From CAYQVW01 sp964421245 (GTDB lineage Bacteria; Margulisbacteria; WOR-1; XYC2-FULL-46-14): DNA of 64,000 nt. Location: positions 1 to 64,000 of the forward strand of contig CAYQVW010000006.1 in assembly GCA_964421245.1 (NCBI GenBank), in the 5' to 3' direction. The notes under the pieces were generated by a model. That model searched no databases. It was not told the origin of the DNA and saw only the letters and a program-made list of their open reading frames with translations. Position numbers and translations under genes: made by a program. Positions 7,577 to 14,822 of this stretch are shown here, piece by piece; the first letter of the stretch is position 1; the number at the start of each line of letters is the position of its first letter.

Positions 7577-8437
7577 ATGGGAAATGCAGGTGGATTGATG
7601 TTTAAGGTTAGAGGAGCAAAACAGTTTAGTGTCCGGATAAGTCGGAGAGGGGTCCCGCAGCCAATGTATCAGACGCAAGGAACTGATGGAAGAGTGGTTA
7701 GAGCTATGGTTAGTAGTGCCAAGGGTGAAAGCATGCCAGCGATGAGTAGCTTCTTTAGTGGTTTGGAATCTGTTGAAAATGGTGATCACAAAGTTGATCT
7801 TTTGGCCAGATTAGTACTGGGCATTGTCCAAAGGACTGATGATATGGTGGAGAGAGAGGCGAAAGATCCAGGTAGGAAGGCAAATCATATCGCTCGACTT
7901 GGATTGATCGAACTTACCGGAGTTGAGGGCGTAATTACAATGTTGATGGATCCCAAAATAACAAACAGCTCTCTTGCTGCTCTTGTATTTCGCTATAATT
8001 GGGGTGGTTTGGTAGGAGCGTGGTGCAATGAAAAGCTTTTGCCAGTAGAGCTGGATATGATTGATTCTGCATTACAAAGAGATGATCTTGCCGAGGATCA
8101 TAGACACTTTATGACTATCCTGGCTAATAATAATGATCCCCGGGTCTTAAAGGCTCTAGAGAAGAAGGTTGGAGAGGAGAGATGGAGTATAATTCGACCC
8201 TATATTGAAGACAGACACCGGTCAAAAACAAGAAGTCCTTCAAAACTCGTTCGCATTTTTGACCCAGAGCAAGAAGATAGACTTGATATAGAACGTCTGG
8301 AGATGTTTTGGCCCTTTATGGGCGAAGAAGGCCGAGATATACTTCAATCTAACGGTCGCATTGCTTGGGGCAGGCAGATCTTTGAAGAAAGCGTTGGTAT
8401 GAGAGACAATTGTCTTGCGATAGGAGTAGCTTTATAA
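7577..8437 (+). CDS. orphan protein, 286 aa
   Basis: I do not recognise this protein. The start is set by AAGGAGGT 8-9 bases before the ATG at 7577; a longer frame open from 7529 runs through the leader hairpin and is rejected. The product has no signal peptide or membrane segment. A basic N-terminal 30 residues (KVRGAKQFSVRISRR) precede a mostly helical body from about residue 70, with an ARM/HEAT-like feel ('RVLKALEKKVGEERW', 'LIELTGVEGVITMLMD'), which is weak evidence. It has a shared-type promoter and is divergent from gatC. Confidence 0.7.
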   Translation: MGNAGGLMFKVRGAKQFSVRISRRGVPQPMYQTQGTDGRVVRAMVSSAKGESMPAMSSFFSGLESVENGDHKVDLLARLVLGIVQRTDDMVEREAKDPGRKANHIARLGLIELTGVEGVITMLMDPKITNSSLAALVFRYNWGGLVGAWCNEKLLPVELDMIDSALQRDDLAEDHRHFMTILANNNDPRVLKALEKKVGEERWSIIRPYIEDRHRSKTRSPSKLVRIFDPEQEDRLDIERLEMFWPFMGEEGRDILQSNGRIAWGRQIFEESVGMRDNCLAIGVAL

Positions 8438-8457
8438 CGATAAATTCGCAACCGGTT

Positions 8458-8491
8458 TGAAATTTGAAATTAGATTTGTATGCGAAATAAA
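8458..8491 (+). promoter_or_regulatory. possible alternative-sigma-type promoter, off spacing
   Basis: TGAAATTT at 8458-8465 and CGAAATAAA at 8483-8491, but the spacer is 17 rather than 14. The following leader (ATAGCAAAAATAGGGGG) resembles the leader after the 1767 promoter. I include it as a weaker member. Confidence 0.35.
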
Positions 8492-8504
8492 TATAGCAAA
8501 AATA

Positions 8505-8511
8505 GGGGGGG
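8505..8511 (+). promoter_or_regulatory. G7 run acting as ribosome-binding site
   Basis: Seven consecutive G, 9 bases before the ATG at 8521, in place of a normal GGAGG. A homopolymer here could slip and change spacing or strength. Confidence 0.4.
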
Positions 8512-8520
8512 AATATTTTT

Positions 8521-9339
8521 ATGGTAGCAAATCGAAAAATTGGTAGTTTTGGTTTTTGTATAAGAGGAAGAGTAAAGGCAACTAAAAGTACAAAGTTTCA
8601 TGATGAGCCTATGCAGGGAAATCTAAAACTGGCTTATGATCACCCTCCCAAAGCTCAGAAGGTAGAGATGCCTATTCCTGAGGCTTGTCGGGGAATAGCT
8701 GATTTTATTTTAGGGATAAAAAGAGAACCAATAATGCTTCATGAATTAAGATTTTCGTTAGATCAAGTTTTATCAGAAGAGACTCTTTGGCGAGCCGGGT
8801 TTACTGATTGGATGCTAGAAGCAGAAAAATTGCATACTATTAATTCTTTTGGAAATATGATAACTGTTGTAATTGGAAAATTTGACGGGATACCAGGAGC
8901 ACATTATATATTTGATTCAGAAGGGCGATTGCTGATTTCTGCATCTGAAGCAGCTAGGCCGCTGGGCCAATTTCAAAAAAGGGTTTCTGATTATGTTTAT
9001 AGTTCTGATGGTTCGTGGATCGGAGTTGTTGTGGATGGAAATCGTTTTACCGCAAAAGACTTACGCGGAGGTAAGTCTTTAAGCGGAGAGAGCCTTTCTG
9101 AGCGGCTGGATATGGAAACAGGTGAGGGAGTTGTAACTGTTAGCCGAAGAAGACCAGAAATACAAGTTGATCATACCGAAAGTGGGGAGGTTTGGGTACG
9201 AAGAACACAGGATGATTTAGTTCTTCGAAGAGATCGCGGAGAGGATTTCTTTCTTGCGCCAACACCTTTGAATGTTCATAGAGCTATGATCAAACGAGGA
9301 CTCCAAGGACCTTTACTAGTGGATCTTTTGGCTGGTTAG
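8521..9339 (+). CDS. orphan protein, 272 aa
   Basis: No family recognised. Soluble, no signal peptide. The N-terminal 25 residues are basic, the middle is mixed alpha/beta ('GNMITVVIGKFDGIPGAHYIFDSEGRLLISASEA'), and the C-terminal third looks beta-rich ('GSWIGVVVDGNRFTAKDL', 'VTVSRRRPEIQVDHTESGEVWVRR'). The TAG stop overlaps the stop of the truncated tsaD copy on the other strand. It follows the 7577 gene in the same direction with its own probable promoter, and its partner or target is unknown. Confidence 0.7.
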   Translation: MVANRKIGSFGFCIRGRVKATKSTKFHDEPMQGNLKLAYDHPPKAQKVEMPIPEACRGIADFILGIKREPIMLHELRFSLDQVLSEETLWRAGFTDWMLEAEKLHTINSFGNMITVVIGKFDGIPGAHYIFDSEGRLLISASEAARPLGQFQKRVSDYVYSSDGSWIGVVVDGNRFTAKDLRGGKSLSGESLSERLDMETGEGVVTVSRRRPEIQVDHTESGEVWVRRTQDDLVLRRDRGEDFFLAPTPLNVHRAMIKRGLQGPLLVDLLAG

Positions 9340-9470
9340 AGATTAAGATTAGCAACCGGCTTGAGATCGAGTTCTGAAGTCTTTCCAGCCTTAAATCTAT
9401 AATATGCTGCAGCTCCGATCATTGCGGCGTTGTCGGTGCATAAGTTTAATGAAGGGATGAGGAGGGAATC
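9336..9470 (-). pseudogene. truncated duplicate of the tsaD 3' end
   Basis: Minus-strand reading gives LLIPSLNLCTDNAAMIGAA and then YYRF...ELDLKPVANLNL. This matches the last ~45 codons of the full tsaD at 11756-12775, and the DNA is clearly alike (about four fifths identical by eye). The homology stops near 9470, with no upstream tsaD. In both copies the TAA stop overlaps the stop of a convergent orphan gene in the same way. Confidence 0.85.
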
Positions 9471-9475
9471 TATGT

Positions 9476-9481
9476 TATAAT
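9476..9481 (+). promoter_or_regulatory. -10 element (TATAAT) of the nucleotidyltransferase pair
   Basis: TATAAT 7 bp before the ATG at 9489, with no ribosome site, consistent with a leaderless transcript. It sits immediately beyond the truncated tsaD copy. Confidence 0.5.
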
Positions 9482-9488
9482 TCCAGAT

Positions 9489-9680
9489 ATGCAGCCTGCT
9501 AGTATAGATCACCAACAAATCGAAATCCTCAAAAAAATGTCTTCCTCTGAGCGTCTTAATTTGTCATTTAATTTGTATGATTTTGCTCGCCAGAGGGTGG
9601 AATCTGAAATTAGACACCAGAGCCCTGAACTCAGTGATAATGAAGTTAATCTTCTTGTGAATAAAAGATTTTCTAGATGA
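9489..9680 (+). CDS. small partner protein of a nucleotidyltransferase, 63 aa
   Basis: A short, charged, helical protein with the pattern 'MSSSERLNLSFNLYDFARQRVESEIRHQSPELSDNEVNLLV'. I associate this pattern with small proteins encoded directly before stand-alone nucleotidyltransferases in toxin-antitoxin-like or defence-like pairs. Its stop overlaps the next start (ATGA), so the two are coupled. The pairing is family knowledge; toxin or antitoxin activity is inference. Confidence 0.6.
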   Translation: MQPASIDHQQIEILKKMSSSERLNLSFNLYDFARQRVESEIRHQSPELSDNEVNLLVNKRFSR

Positions 9681-10231
9681 CAAGCGAAAAAGAAGTTTTT
9701 CCTCACGTTTTAAAAACTCTGCAAAGGCTCAATATTTCTTATATGATTAGTGGATCAGTTGCCTCAATTGCCTATGGAGAACCTCGTCTTACTATTGATA
9801 TGGATGTGGTTGTAAAAATTGACAATGACCAAGCCAAAAAGTTATCAGAGTCTTTTGATCTAAATGAGTATTATGTGAGTTTGAGCATGATGTTGGAAGC
9901 AATTGATAACAAAGGGAGTTTTAATATAATTCATTCTCCAACGGCTTTAAAAGTTGATTTTTATGTTTTGGGTGATGATGACTTTAGTCGGGAAGAATTT
10001 GCAAGAAAACAGAAGCGTTCTTTTGATAAGAATTTTGAAGCTGATTTCGCAACTCCAGAGGATGTGATTTTAAAAAAGCTGGAATGGTATAAGATGGGAG
10101 AGTCACAGAAACACCTGGAAGATATAAAAGGAATATTAAAAATATCGGGTTCCAAACTCGATTTTGGTTATCTTAAAAAATGGGCAGTTAAGTTAGAAGT
10201 ATGGAAAATCCTAAATCCTCTTCTTACGTAA
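9677..10231 (+). CDS. nucleotidyltransferase-fold protein (AbiEii/DUF6036-like), 184 aa
   Basis: Minimal nucleotidyltransferase fold: 'YMISGSVASIAYGEPRLTIDMDVVV' holds the G-S motif and the D-x-D metal-binding pair (D57, D59 region). The later 'ALKVDFYVLGDDDF' gives the third acidic residue, and 'TPEDVILKKLEWYKMG' is the conserved helix of this family. Members are found as toxins of type IV-like systems or as accessory enzymes. It is coupled to the 63-aa gene. This two-gene unit lies inside the ~2.3-kb segment bounded by the two tsaD 3' ends, suggesting it arrived or was moved together with that duplication. Confidence 0.75.
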   Translation: MTSEKEVFPHVLKTLQRLNISYMISGSVASIAYGEPRLTIDMDVVVKIDNDQAKKLSESFDLNEYYVSLSMMLEAIDNKGSFNIIHSPTALKVDFYVLGDDDFSREEFARKQKRSFDKNFEADFATPEDVILKKLEWYKMGESQKHLEDIKGILKISGSKLDFGYLKKWAVKLEVWKILNPLLT

Positions 10232-10254
10232 GGCTTACGTAATACAATGTTGAG

Positions 10255-10285
10255 TGAAATTTTAGTCCAAAATTGACGATATATA
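10255..10285 (+). promoter_or_regulatory. alternative-sigma-type promoter (TGAAATTT-N14-CGATATATA)
   Basis: TGAAATTT 10255-10262, CGATATATA 10277-10285, spacer 14. Unlike most members it has a ~60-base leader before the ATG at 10350, with AAAGGGGG as ribosome site. Confidence 0.65.
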
Positions 10286-10349
10286 TAGAGAGAGGCCAAG
10301 AGACTCATTCAGAAGCCCGGTCTTTTATAATTTAAAGGGGGCGATTAAG

Positions 10350-11759
10350 ATGAGTTTTGGTTTATATCTTGCTCCAGTTTCTCTTATTGGTGGATGCGAT
10401 TGTGTTTCTCCTCAAAGTGTATCGTGGTTGGACGTTCGTGTGGCAGTTGAAGATTTAGCAAAACAAGAAGCAGGTTTACGCAATGCTGGTGCACGCGAGG
10501 GTAGAAAAGGTAATCCTTCTAAAGCAGCGAAAGAAATTGGTATTTCCAGAACTGTTACCAAGCGAGCAACCAGAAGACTTAGAAAAGCTCCATATTGTTT
10601 AGGAACCCAAGCTTCCCCCATCGTTGGTGGGGTTAGTCAACTTCTCTTAGCTTATCAATTAAGAGGGAACTATTATAAGATGGCTGGGGATCATAATGCT
10701 GCTGCAGCTCAATTTTCTCATGCAGAAGCAATTTATGGTGCGGTTTTTAGTCGTACTCCAAAGCCCTGGAAGGGGAATTACGGTAGAAGCCAGTTTGTGA
10801 AATTGATTCAAGGATTAGCTTTTTGGGGAGGGAAAAGGAATACAAAAATTCCGAGTAGACCGAGTTGTGGTTTAGCAAATAATAATGTATTGATTTCTGG
10901 TGGATCAAGTATTCCTCATCTTTATCTTGGCTGGGCAGAATTAAATGCCAACAAGGTTGATATTGATTCTATTCCAGAGCTTACTTCAACGAAACCGTTA
11001 ACTGCCAGTAAATTATCAGGAATATTAAATAGAGCCTTTGCTCCTGCCTCTGCAAAATACAGTGCAGCTCAATCTGCAAAGGGAGCCTATTATAGTTATT
11101 TGCAATCAGCGTACAAATCCAGTCCTAACAAGGCTGAGGTATTAGCATTTTTTAAGGGTCGTTTGGACCGTCGTTTTGAACTTGCTGCCGGAAGAATCAA
11201 ACTTCAACAGGCAGCGGTTTTGCTGGGAGCTGTTTCTAAGAATCCAAAAGCAGCTCAACTTTGTTTAAAAGCAGCAATAAAACTTTTTAAACAAGTATTA
11301 AATGGCCCTTTGCACGATAATCCCCCAGAACTTCTAATTAACGCTTTGCTGGGTTTAGCCAAGGCGAATTATTCTTTGGCAAAAGTACTGGGAAGCAAAG
11401 GGAGAGACTATGCTGTAAAAGCTGTGATTATTAATCGTTATTTATTAGAAGGAAAAGCTAGTTTGTTTAAGAATTATGTGTTAAGTGATGGGAAAAAGGA
11501 TAATGGGGGAAATATTTTTAAGAAAGATTGGGCTAGGGCTTGGGACCTGCGTTGGAGTAATGCTGTATCCAAGGCTGTTGGGGATAATTTTCAACGAGTA
11601 ATGAACGGAAAAAGGGTGATGACTCCAGCCTATGTTACTCCTGATACAAAATATTCATCTCCTATTACGATTGATATTTTAGGACAAGCTGGAAAAAATG
11701 AAATGGATATAAATAAAGATTTAATAGAGGCATTGAAACTTGCTGGAAATACGAATTAG
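10350..11759 (+). CDS. orphan helical-repeat protein, 469 aa
   Basis: No family recognised by sequence. The central part is helical with TPR-like character: 'AYQLRGNYYKMAGDHNAAAAQFSHAEAIYGAVF' near residues 105-140 and 'AAQLCLKAAIKLFKQVLNG....LLINALLGLAKANYSLAKVLG' further on. The N-terminal 20 residues (MSFGLYLAPVSLIGGCDC) are hydrophobic, but basic residues are lacking, so a signal peptide is doubtful. Residues ~45-85 are strongly basic. The TAG stop overlaps the tsaD TAA on the opposite strand. It has a shared-type promoter, and a scaffold role is only a guess. Confidence 0.7.
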   Translation: MSFGLYLAPVSLIGGCDCVSPQSVSWLDVRVAVEDLAKQEAGLRNAGAREGRKGNPSKAAKEIGISRTVTKRATRRLRKAPYCLGTQASPIVGGVSQLLLAYQLRGNYYKMAGDHNAAAAQFSHAEAIYGAVFSRTPKPWKGNYGRSQFVKLIQGLAFWGGKRNTKIPSRPSCGLANNNVLISGGSSIPHLYLGWAELNANKVDIDSIPELTSTKPLTASKLSGILNRAFAPASAKYSAAQSAKGAYYSYLQSAYKSSPNKAEVLAFFKGRLDRRFELAAGRIKLQQAAVLLGAVSKNPKAAQLCLKAAIKLFKQVLNGPLHDNPPELLINALLGLAKANYSLAKVLGSKGRDYAVKAVIINRYLLEGKASLFKNYVLSDGKKDNGGNIFKKDWARAWDLRWSNAVSKAVGDNFQRVMNGKRVMTPAYVTPDTKYSSPITIDILGQAGKNEMDINKDLIEALKLAGNTN

Positions 11760-12775
11760 TATAAGCTTAGATTAGCAACCGGCTTGAGATCTAGTTCTGC
11801 AAATTCTTTTCTTTTGAATTTATAATACGCTGCTGCGCCGATCATGGCGGCGTTGTCGGTACACAAGTTTAAGGGAGGGATGAGTAAGGAATATAGGGAT
11901 GAGGAGGGATGAGTAAGGAATTGGGAACGTAATTGGCTATTTGCTGCGACGCCACCAGCCAAAGCAATTGTTTTTACTTTCTTTTTCTCAGCCGCCCGCA
12001 GGGTTTTAGTGACCAACACGTCTACACAGGCTTGCTGGAATGATGCTGCTATGTCGGCTATCGGCTTACGGCTTACGGCTTTCGGCTCTCGTTTTATATA
12101 ATTAACGACGGCAGTTTTGATTCCGCTGAAAGAGAAATCAAAGCCGTCGTCAAGCATAGGTCGAGTAAACTCGATTGCTTTTGGATTTCCCTCTTTAGAT
12201 AATTTGTCGATTATTGGTCCACCTGGATATCCAAGCCCTAAAAATCGAGCGACTTTGTCAAAGGCCTCGCCAACTGCATCATCACGTGTTCTTCCAATTA
12301 TTTCGTATTTCCCATGATCTTTTACATAAACTATCATTGTGTGACCGCCGGAGACCATCAGTGTAATGAATGGAAATTCTTGCCCCTTGACCCTTGGTGC
12401 TTGACCCTCAAGAAAGTTAGCATAAATATGTCCTTCCAAATGATTAATACCTATTAGTGGCTTATCCGCAGCATAAGCAATAGCTTTAGCAGCACAGACA
12501 CCGATTAAAAGAGAACCGACTAATCCTGGGCCATAAGTGCATGCAACTGCATCGATTTTTTTAAAATTCGTTTTAGCTTTGTCTAATGCTTCCTGAATAA
12601 TTGGATTAATGACTTCGATATGTTTTCTAGCAGCAATTTCCGGAACGATTCCACCGTATTTTTTGTGGAATTCTGTTTGAGTCGAGACAATATTGGACAG
12701 GATCTCCTTTCCGTCTTTTATAATAGCTGCGGAGGTATCATCGCAAGAGGTTTCGATTGCTAAAATCGTTGTCAT
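11756..12775 (-). CDS. tsaD: tRNA N6-adenosine threonylcarbamoyltransferase
   Basis: ASKHA-fold enzyme that, with TsaB and TsaE, transfers threonylcarbamoyl to A37 of ANN-decoding tRNAs. Visible: 'ILAIETSCDDTSAAI' start, metal-binding 'HLEGHIYANF', 'TLMVSGGHTMIV', 'GYPGGPIID', 'DFSFSGIKTAV', 'IALAGGVAANSQLR' and 'LCTDNAAMIG'. Length 339 aa is normal. Two places carry repeat-derived sequence: a variable loop before 'DIAASFQ' (REPKAVSRKP) and a stretch after 'GGVAANSQLR' (THPSSSLYSLL), both encoded by short DNA repeats. The start has TATAAT 6 bp upstream. A truncated copy of its 3' end lies at 9336. Confidence 0.96.
   Translation of the reverse strand: MTTILAIETSCDDTSAAIIKDGKEILSNIVSTQTEFHKKYGGIVPEIAARKHIEVINPIIQEALDKAKTNFKKIDAVACTYGPGLVGSLLIGVCAAKAIAYAADKPLIGINHLEGHIYANFLEGQAPRVKGQEFPFITLMVSGGHTMIVYVKDHGKYEIIGRTRDDAVGEAFDKVARFLGLGYPGGPIIDKLSKEGNPKAIEFTRPMLDDGFDFSFSGIKTAVVNYIKREPKAVSRKPIADIAASFQQACVDVLVTKTLRAAEKKKVKTIALAGGVAANSQLRSQFLTHPSSSLYSLLIPPLNLCTDNAAMIGAAAYYKFKRKEFAELDLKPVANLSLY
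11875..11925. repeat. direct repeat GGAGGGATGAGTAAGGAAT inside tsaD
   Basis: Two copies of the 19-mer (about 11875-11893 and 11906-11924) separated by ATAGGGATGA. Together they encode the extra Ser/Leu-rich stretch after GGVAANSQLR. The truncated tsaD copy has only one degenerate GGGATGAGGAGGGA, so expansion followed the duplication or was lost there. Confidence 0.6.
12062..12087. repeat. CGGCTTACGG repeat inside tsaD
   Basis: Overlapping CGGCTTACGG units ending in GGCTTACGGCTTTCGGCT (12070-12087), 17 of 18 bases shared with the tandem repeat in lpdA. It lies in the loop before DIAASFQ. Confidence 0.7.
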
Positions 12776-12797
12776 TAATTAATTATAGCATTATAAT
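12769..12797. promoter_or_regulatory. overlapping divergent promoters, tsaD / 12804 gene
   Basis: Plus strand: TTGTCA 12769-12774, spacer 17, TATAAT 12792-12797, ATG at 12804 after 6 bp. Minus strand: TATAAT at 12787-12782, tsaD ATG at 12775 after 6 bp. Both transcripts would be leaderless. Confidence 0.6.
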
Positions 12798-12803
12798 GAA
12801 AGC

Positions 12804-14105
12804 ATGCTAAAAAAATACTGGCCATTTATCTTGCTTGCATTCCTAGTAATCTTATTTTGGTATCCGGTAACTCAAAACAATGATTTTTTTTATGATGATT
12901 TAGGATTTATTGAGACTTTTCAACAAAATAAGACTACCCTAGGATATTTTTTCGCTCCTCATAACGAGCATTTTATGCCGATGTTTAAGGCAATATTTTT
13001 TGTAATGTTTAAACTTTTTAGTTTAAATATTGTTCCTTATATGTGGCTTTTAATTTTGGTGCATATTATTAATGTTTGTCTATTTTTCTATCTATGTAGA
13101 TTGATCTTTCCGCATGCAAAATGGCTTCCATTGATTTTAGCCATTTTGGTTTTGTCCAACTCTACCTATTATGAGGTTATTCATTGGTTTACATTGCTTT
13201 GCACGGCATTGTCTTTTATGTTTCTACAAGTTTCTCTGGTCTTCTTGCATCTTTATGTAGAGCATAGAGAGAGAAAGCTATTATTAATTTCAGCTATAAG
13301 CTCCTTTTTTATTCCGATGAATTTTTCTTTAGGTATTATTGGAATCGCTTTTATTTTTCTTTATTACTTTTGCATTATCAATAAAGGTTTTCGTTTTAAA
13401 GAAATTAAAGAGTATTTTAAGTTATTGTGGCCTTGGGGATTGGCTTGGATATCGTATTTAATAGTATATTTTATATTTTCACATTCATCTGGATTTAAGG
13501 CTGGTCGCGGTTTGTTTGCTTTTAATTTGTCTAATGCTTTTTCCAATGTTTTATCCGGATTTGGCGGATTCTTTATAAAAAGTTTGGGAATTGGTCTTTT
13601 AATGCAGCCACTTAATATTTGGGTAGCAGGATTTTTGATTTTTAATCTAATCGGTTTAGCCTTCTTTTTGATTTTATACTTTTCCCTAAATCCTAGAAAA
13701 GAGCGGGGAAGGGTATTGCACGATAGGGGGATTGCCCTCTATTCTTTTCTAGGGGCATTTATATCATATTTGGTTATTGCGGTAGCTCGGACCGATCTTT
13801 CCAGTGGGGTCTTTTTAAATTGGGGACGTTATCAATTCTTTTCAGTCTTTTTCTTAACTATTTTTATCGGCAATATGTTGCCTTCACTAATTACTCTATT
13901 TTCAAAAATTTTCAATAAAAAAAGATTTAAAATCTATCTTACTATATTGTTTATCCTCTTTTTAGTTGGACAGTTTGTGGTTATAAGGGCGAAGGCGCAT
14001 TCACCGATTAGAACGGAAGGGAATTTGTTTGAGGGTACCAGTTTATTAGGATATCAGGGTGAGGGTATCAGACAAGCAGGTAAATCAGATAATCAGGTAG
14101 CTTAG
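12804..14105 (+). CDS. polytopic membrane protein, GT-C glycosyltransferase-like, 433 aa
   Basis: Inner-membrane protein with roughly ten hydrophobic segments from residue 5 onward. The first periplasmic loop contains 'NDFFYDDLGFIETF' and 'APHNEHFMPMFKAIFF'. The acidic pair followed by 'HNEHF' is typical of O-mannosyl/GT-C type transferases that use lipid-linked sugars. Substrate unknown. The last ~22 residues (SLLGYQGEGIRQAGKSDNQVA) are not membrane sequence and are encoded by a dispersed DNA repeat that also forms the N-terminus of the gene at 14312. Neighbouring sugar genes fit a role in surface glycosylation. Confidence 0.75.
   Translation: MLKKYWPFILLAFLVILFWYPVTQNNDFFYDDLGFIETFQQNKTTLGYFFAPHNEHFMPMFKAIFFVMFKLFSLNIVPYMWLLILVHIINVCLFFYLCRLIFPHAKWLPLILAILVLSNSTYYEVIHWFTLLCTALSFMFLQVSLVFLHLYVEHRERKLLLISAISSFFIPMNFSLGIIGIAFIFLYYFCIINKGFRFKEIKEYFKLLWPWGLAWISYLIVYFIFSHSSGFKAGRGLFAFNLSNAFSNVLSGFGGFFIKSLGIGLLMQPLNIWVAGFLIFNLIGLAFFLILYFSLNPRKERGRVLHDRGIALYSFLGAFISYLVIAVARTDLSSGVFLNWGRYQFFSVFFLTIFIGNMLPSLITLFSKIFNKKRFKIYLTILFILFLVGQFVVIRAKAHSPIRTEGNLFEGTSLLGYQGEGIRQAGKSDNQVA
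14049..14097. repeat. GATATCAG-type repeat, copy 1 (codes a C-terminal tail)
   Basis: GGATATCAGGGTGAGG... about 49 bp, aligned without gaps to 14339-14388 with roughly 80 percent identity by eye. It is read as the tail of the membrane protein. Confidence 0.75.
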
Positions 14106-14231
14106 TAACTTTTCTAAATCTTCCCAAACTGTCCGGAATCTCGGCAGTCCTTCGCTCCCACTATGTTCGTAGCTACGGATTGCTTCACACTTTTTTCCTT
14201 CTACTACAACAAAAACATGCGGGCGGGCTTG

Positions 14232-14270
14232 CTCTCCGAAGCCACGAGCGTAGCGAAGGGCGTAGGAGAG
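14232..14270. repeat. palindromic repeat CTCTCCGAAGCC...GGAGAG
   Basis: CTCTCC (14232-14237) and GGAGAG (14265-14270) flank a GAGCGTAGCGAAGGGCG core. It is related to the hairpin inside queH at 59029. It lies in the 200-base gap before the 14312 gene, and nothing else is recognisable there. Confidence 0.6.
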
Positions 14271-14311
14271 AAAATTGCTAGTATATACATAAAGCGATAG
14301 GAGGGGTTGTT

Positions 14312-14788
14312 ATGAAATTTAAGGAAATCAGTGTACCGGGATACCAGGGTGAGGATATCAGAAAAACTGGCGAATCAGATAAGCAGAAAAGAATTATTCC
14401 AAAGCATGAGACATTGTGGGTTTGGCGAAAGGCACATGAGTTGATGATTTTGATTTTTAATTTATGTAAGAAATTGCCAAAACATGAACAATATCGTTTA
14501 TTTGATCAGATTCAGAGATCTTCCAAGTCTGTTCCTGACAATGTCGCAGAAGGAAACTCAACTTATTATTTTAATAATAAGATAAAATCGTATTACGTTT
14601 CCAGAAAAGAAGCAGGAGAAACACAGAATCATATAAGAGAAATGGAGGACAAAGAATATATTAGTGAAGAAATTTCACAGGCAATGATTAATGAATATGA
14701 GGAAGTGATAAAGGGGATTAATGGTTTGATTAGGAAAGTGTGTAATCTAAGGGATTTTTATAAGAGTAAGGGGATAAAAAAATACTGA
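14312..14788 (+). CDS. four-helix-bundle protein (23S rRNA intervening-sequence family), 158 aa
   Basis: From residue 30 on the protein matches the S23/IVS-type four-helix-bundle family: 'LWVWRKAHELMILIFNLCKKLPKHEQYRLFDQIQRSSKSVPDNVAEG'. Four amphipathic helices follow, with a 'YYVSRKEAGETQNHI' third helix. Members occur inside 23S rRNA intervening sequences and as free chromosomal genes; the molecular role is unknown. The first ~25 residues (PGYQGEDIRKTGESDKQ) are encoded by a dispersed DNA repeat. The start is fixed by AGGAGGGG before the ATG. Repeat copies lie on both sides of the gene (left direct, right inverted), which hints that repeat and gene travel together. Confidence 0.85.
   Translation: MKFKEISVPGYQGEDIRKTGESDKQKRIIPKHETLWVWRKAHELMILIFNLCKKLPKHEQYRLFDQIQRSSKSVPDNVAEGNSTYYFNNKIKSYYVSRKEAGETQNHIREMEDKEYISEEISQAMINEYEEVIKGINGLIRKVCNLRDFYKSKGIKKY
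14339..14388. repeat. GATATCAG-type repeat, copy 2 (codes an N-terminus)
   Basis: GGATACCAGGGTGAGG... read in the same frame as copy 1, giving YQGEDIR..GESDKQ versus YQGEGIR..GKSDNQ. Confidence 0.75.
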
Positions 14789-14822
14789 TATTCTCACTCT
14801 GGTAAATTGATATACTGATATC
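14784..14822. repeat. GATATCAG-type repeat, inverted copy
   Basis: The reverse complement reads GGATATCAGTATATCA...ACCAGAGTGAGAATATCAG. It immediately follows the four-helix gene and precedes the stop of the convergent glycosyltransferase gene, so it may also act as a hairpin. Confidence 0.65.

Noticed and set aside
9336..9518. A 60-codon ORF as a functional small protein
   Set aside because: Its sequence is the tsaD C-terminus with an unrelated lead; it is a truncated duplicate.
14313..14320. TGAAATTT at the start of the four-helix gene as a further promoter
   Set aside because: It lies inside the coding sequence and has no GATA-type box 14 bp downstream. The same holds for 28105, 39240 and 60425.
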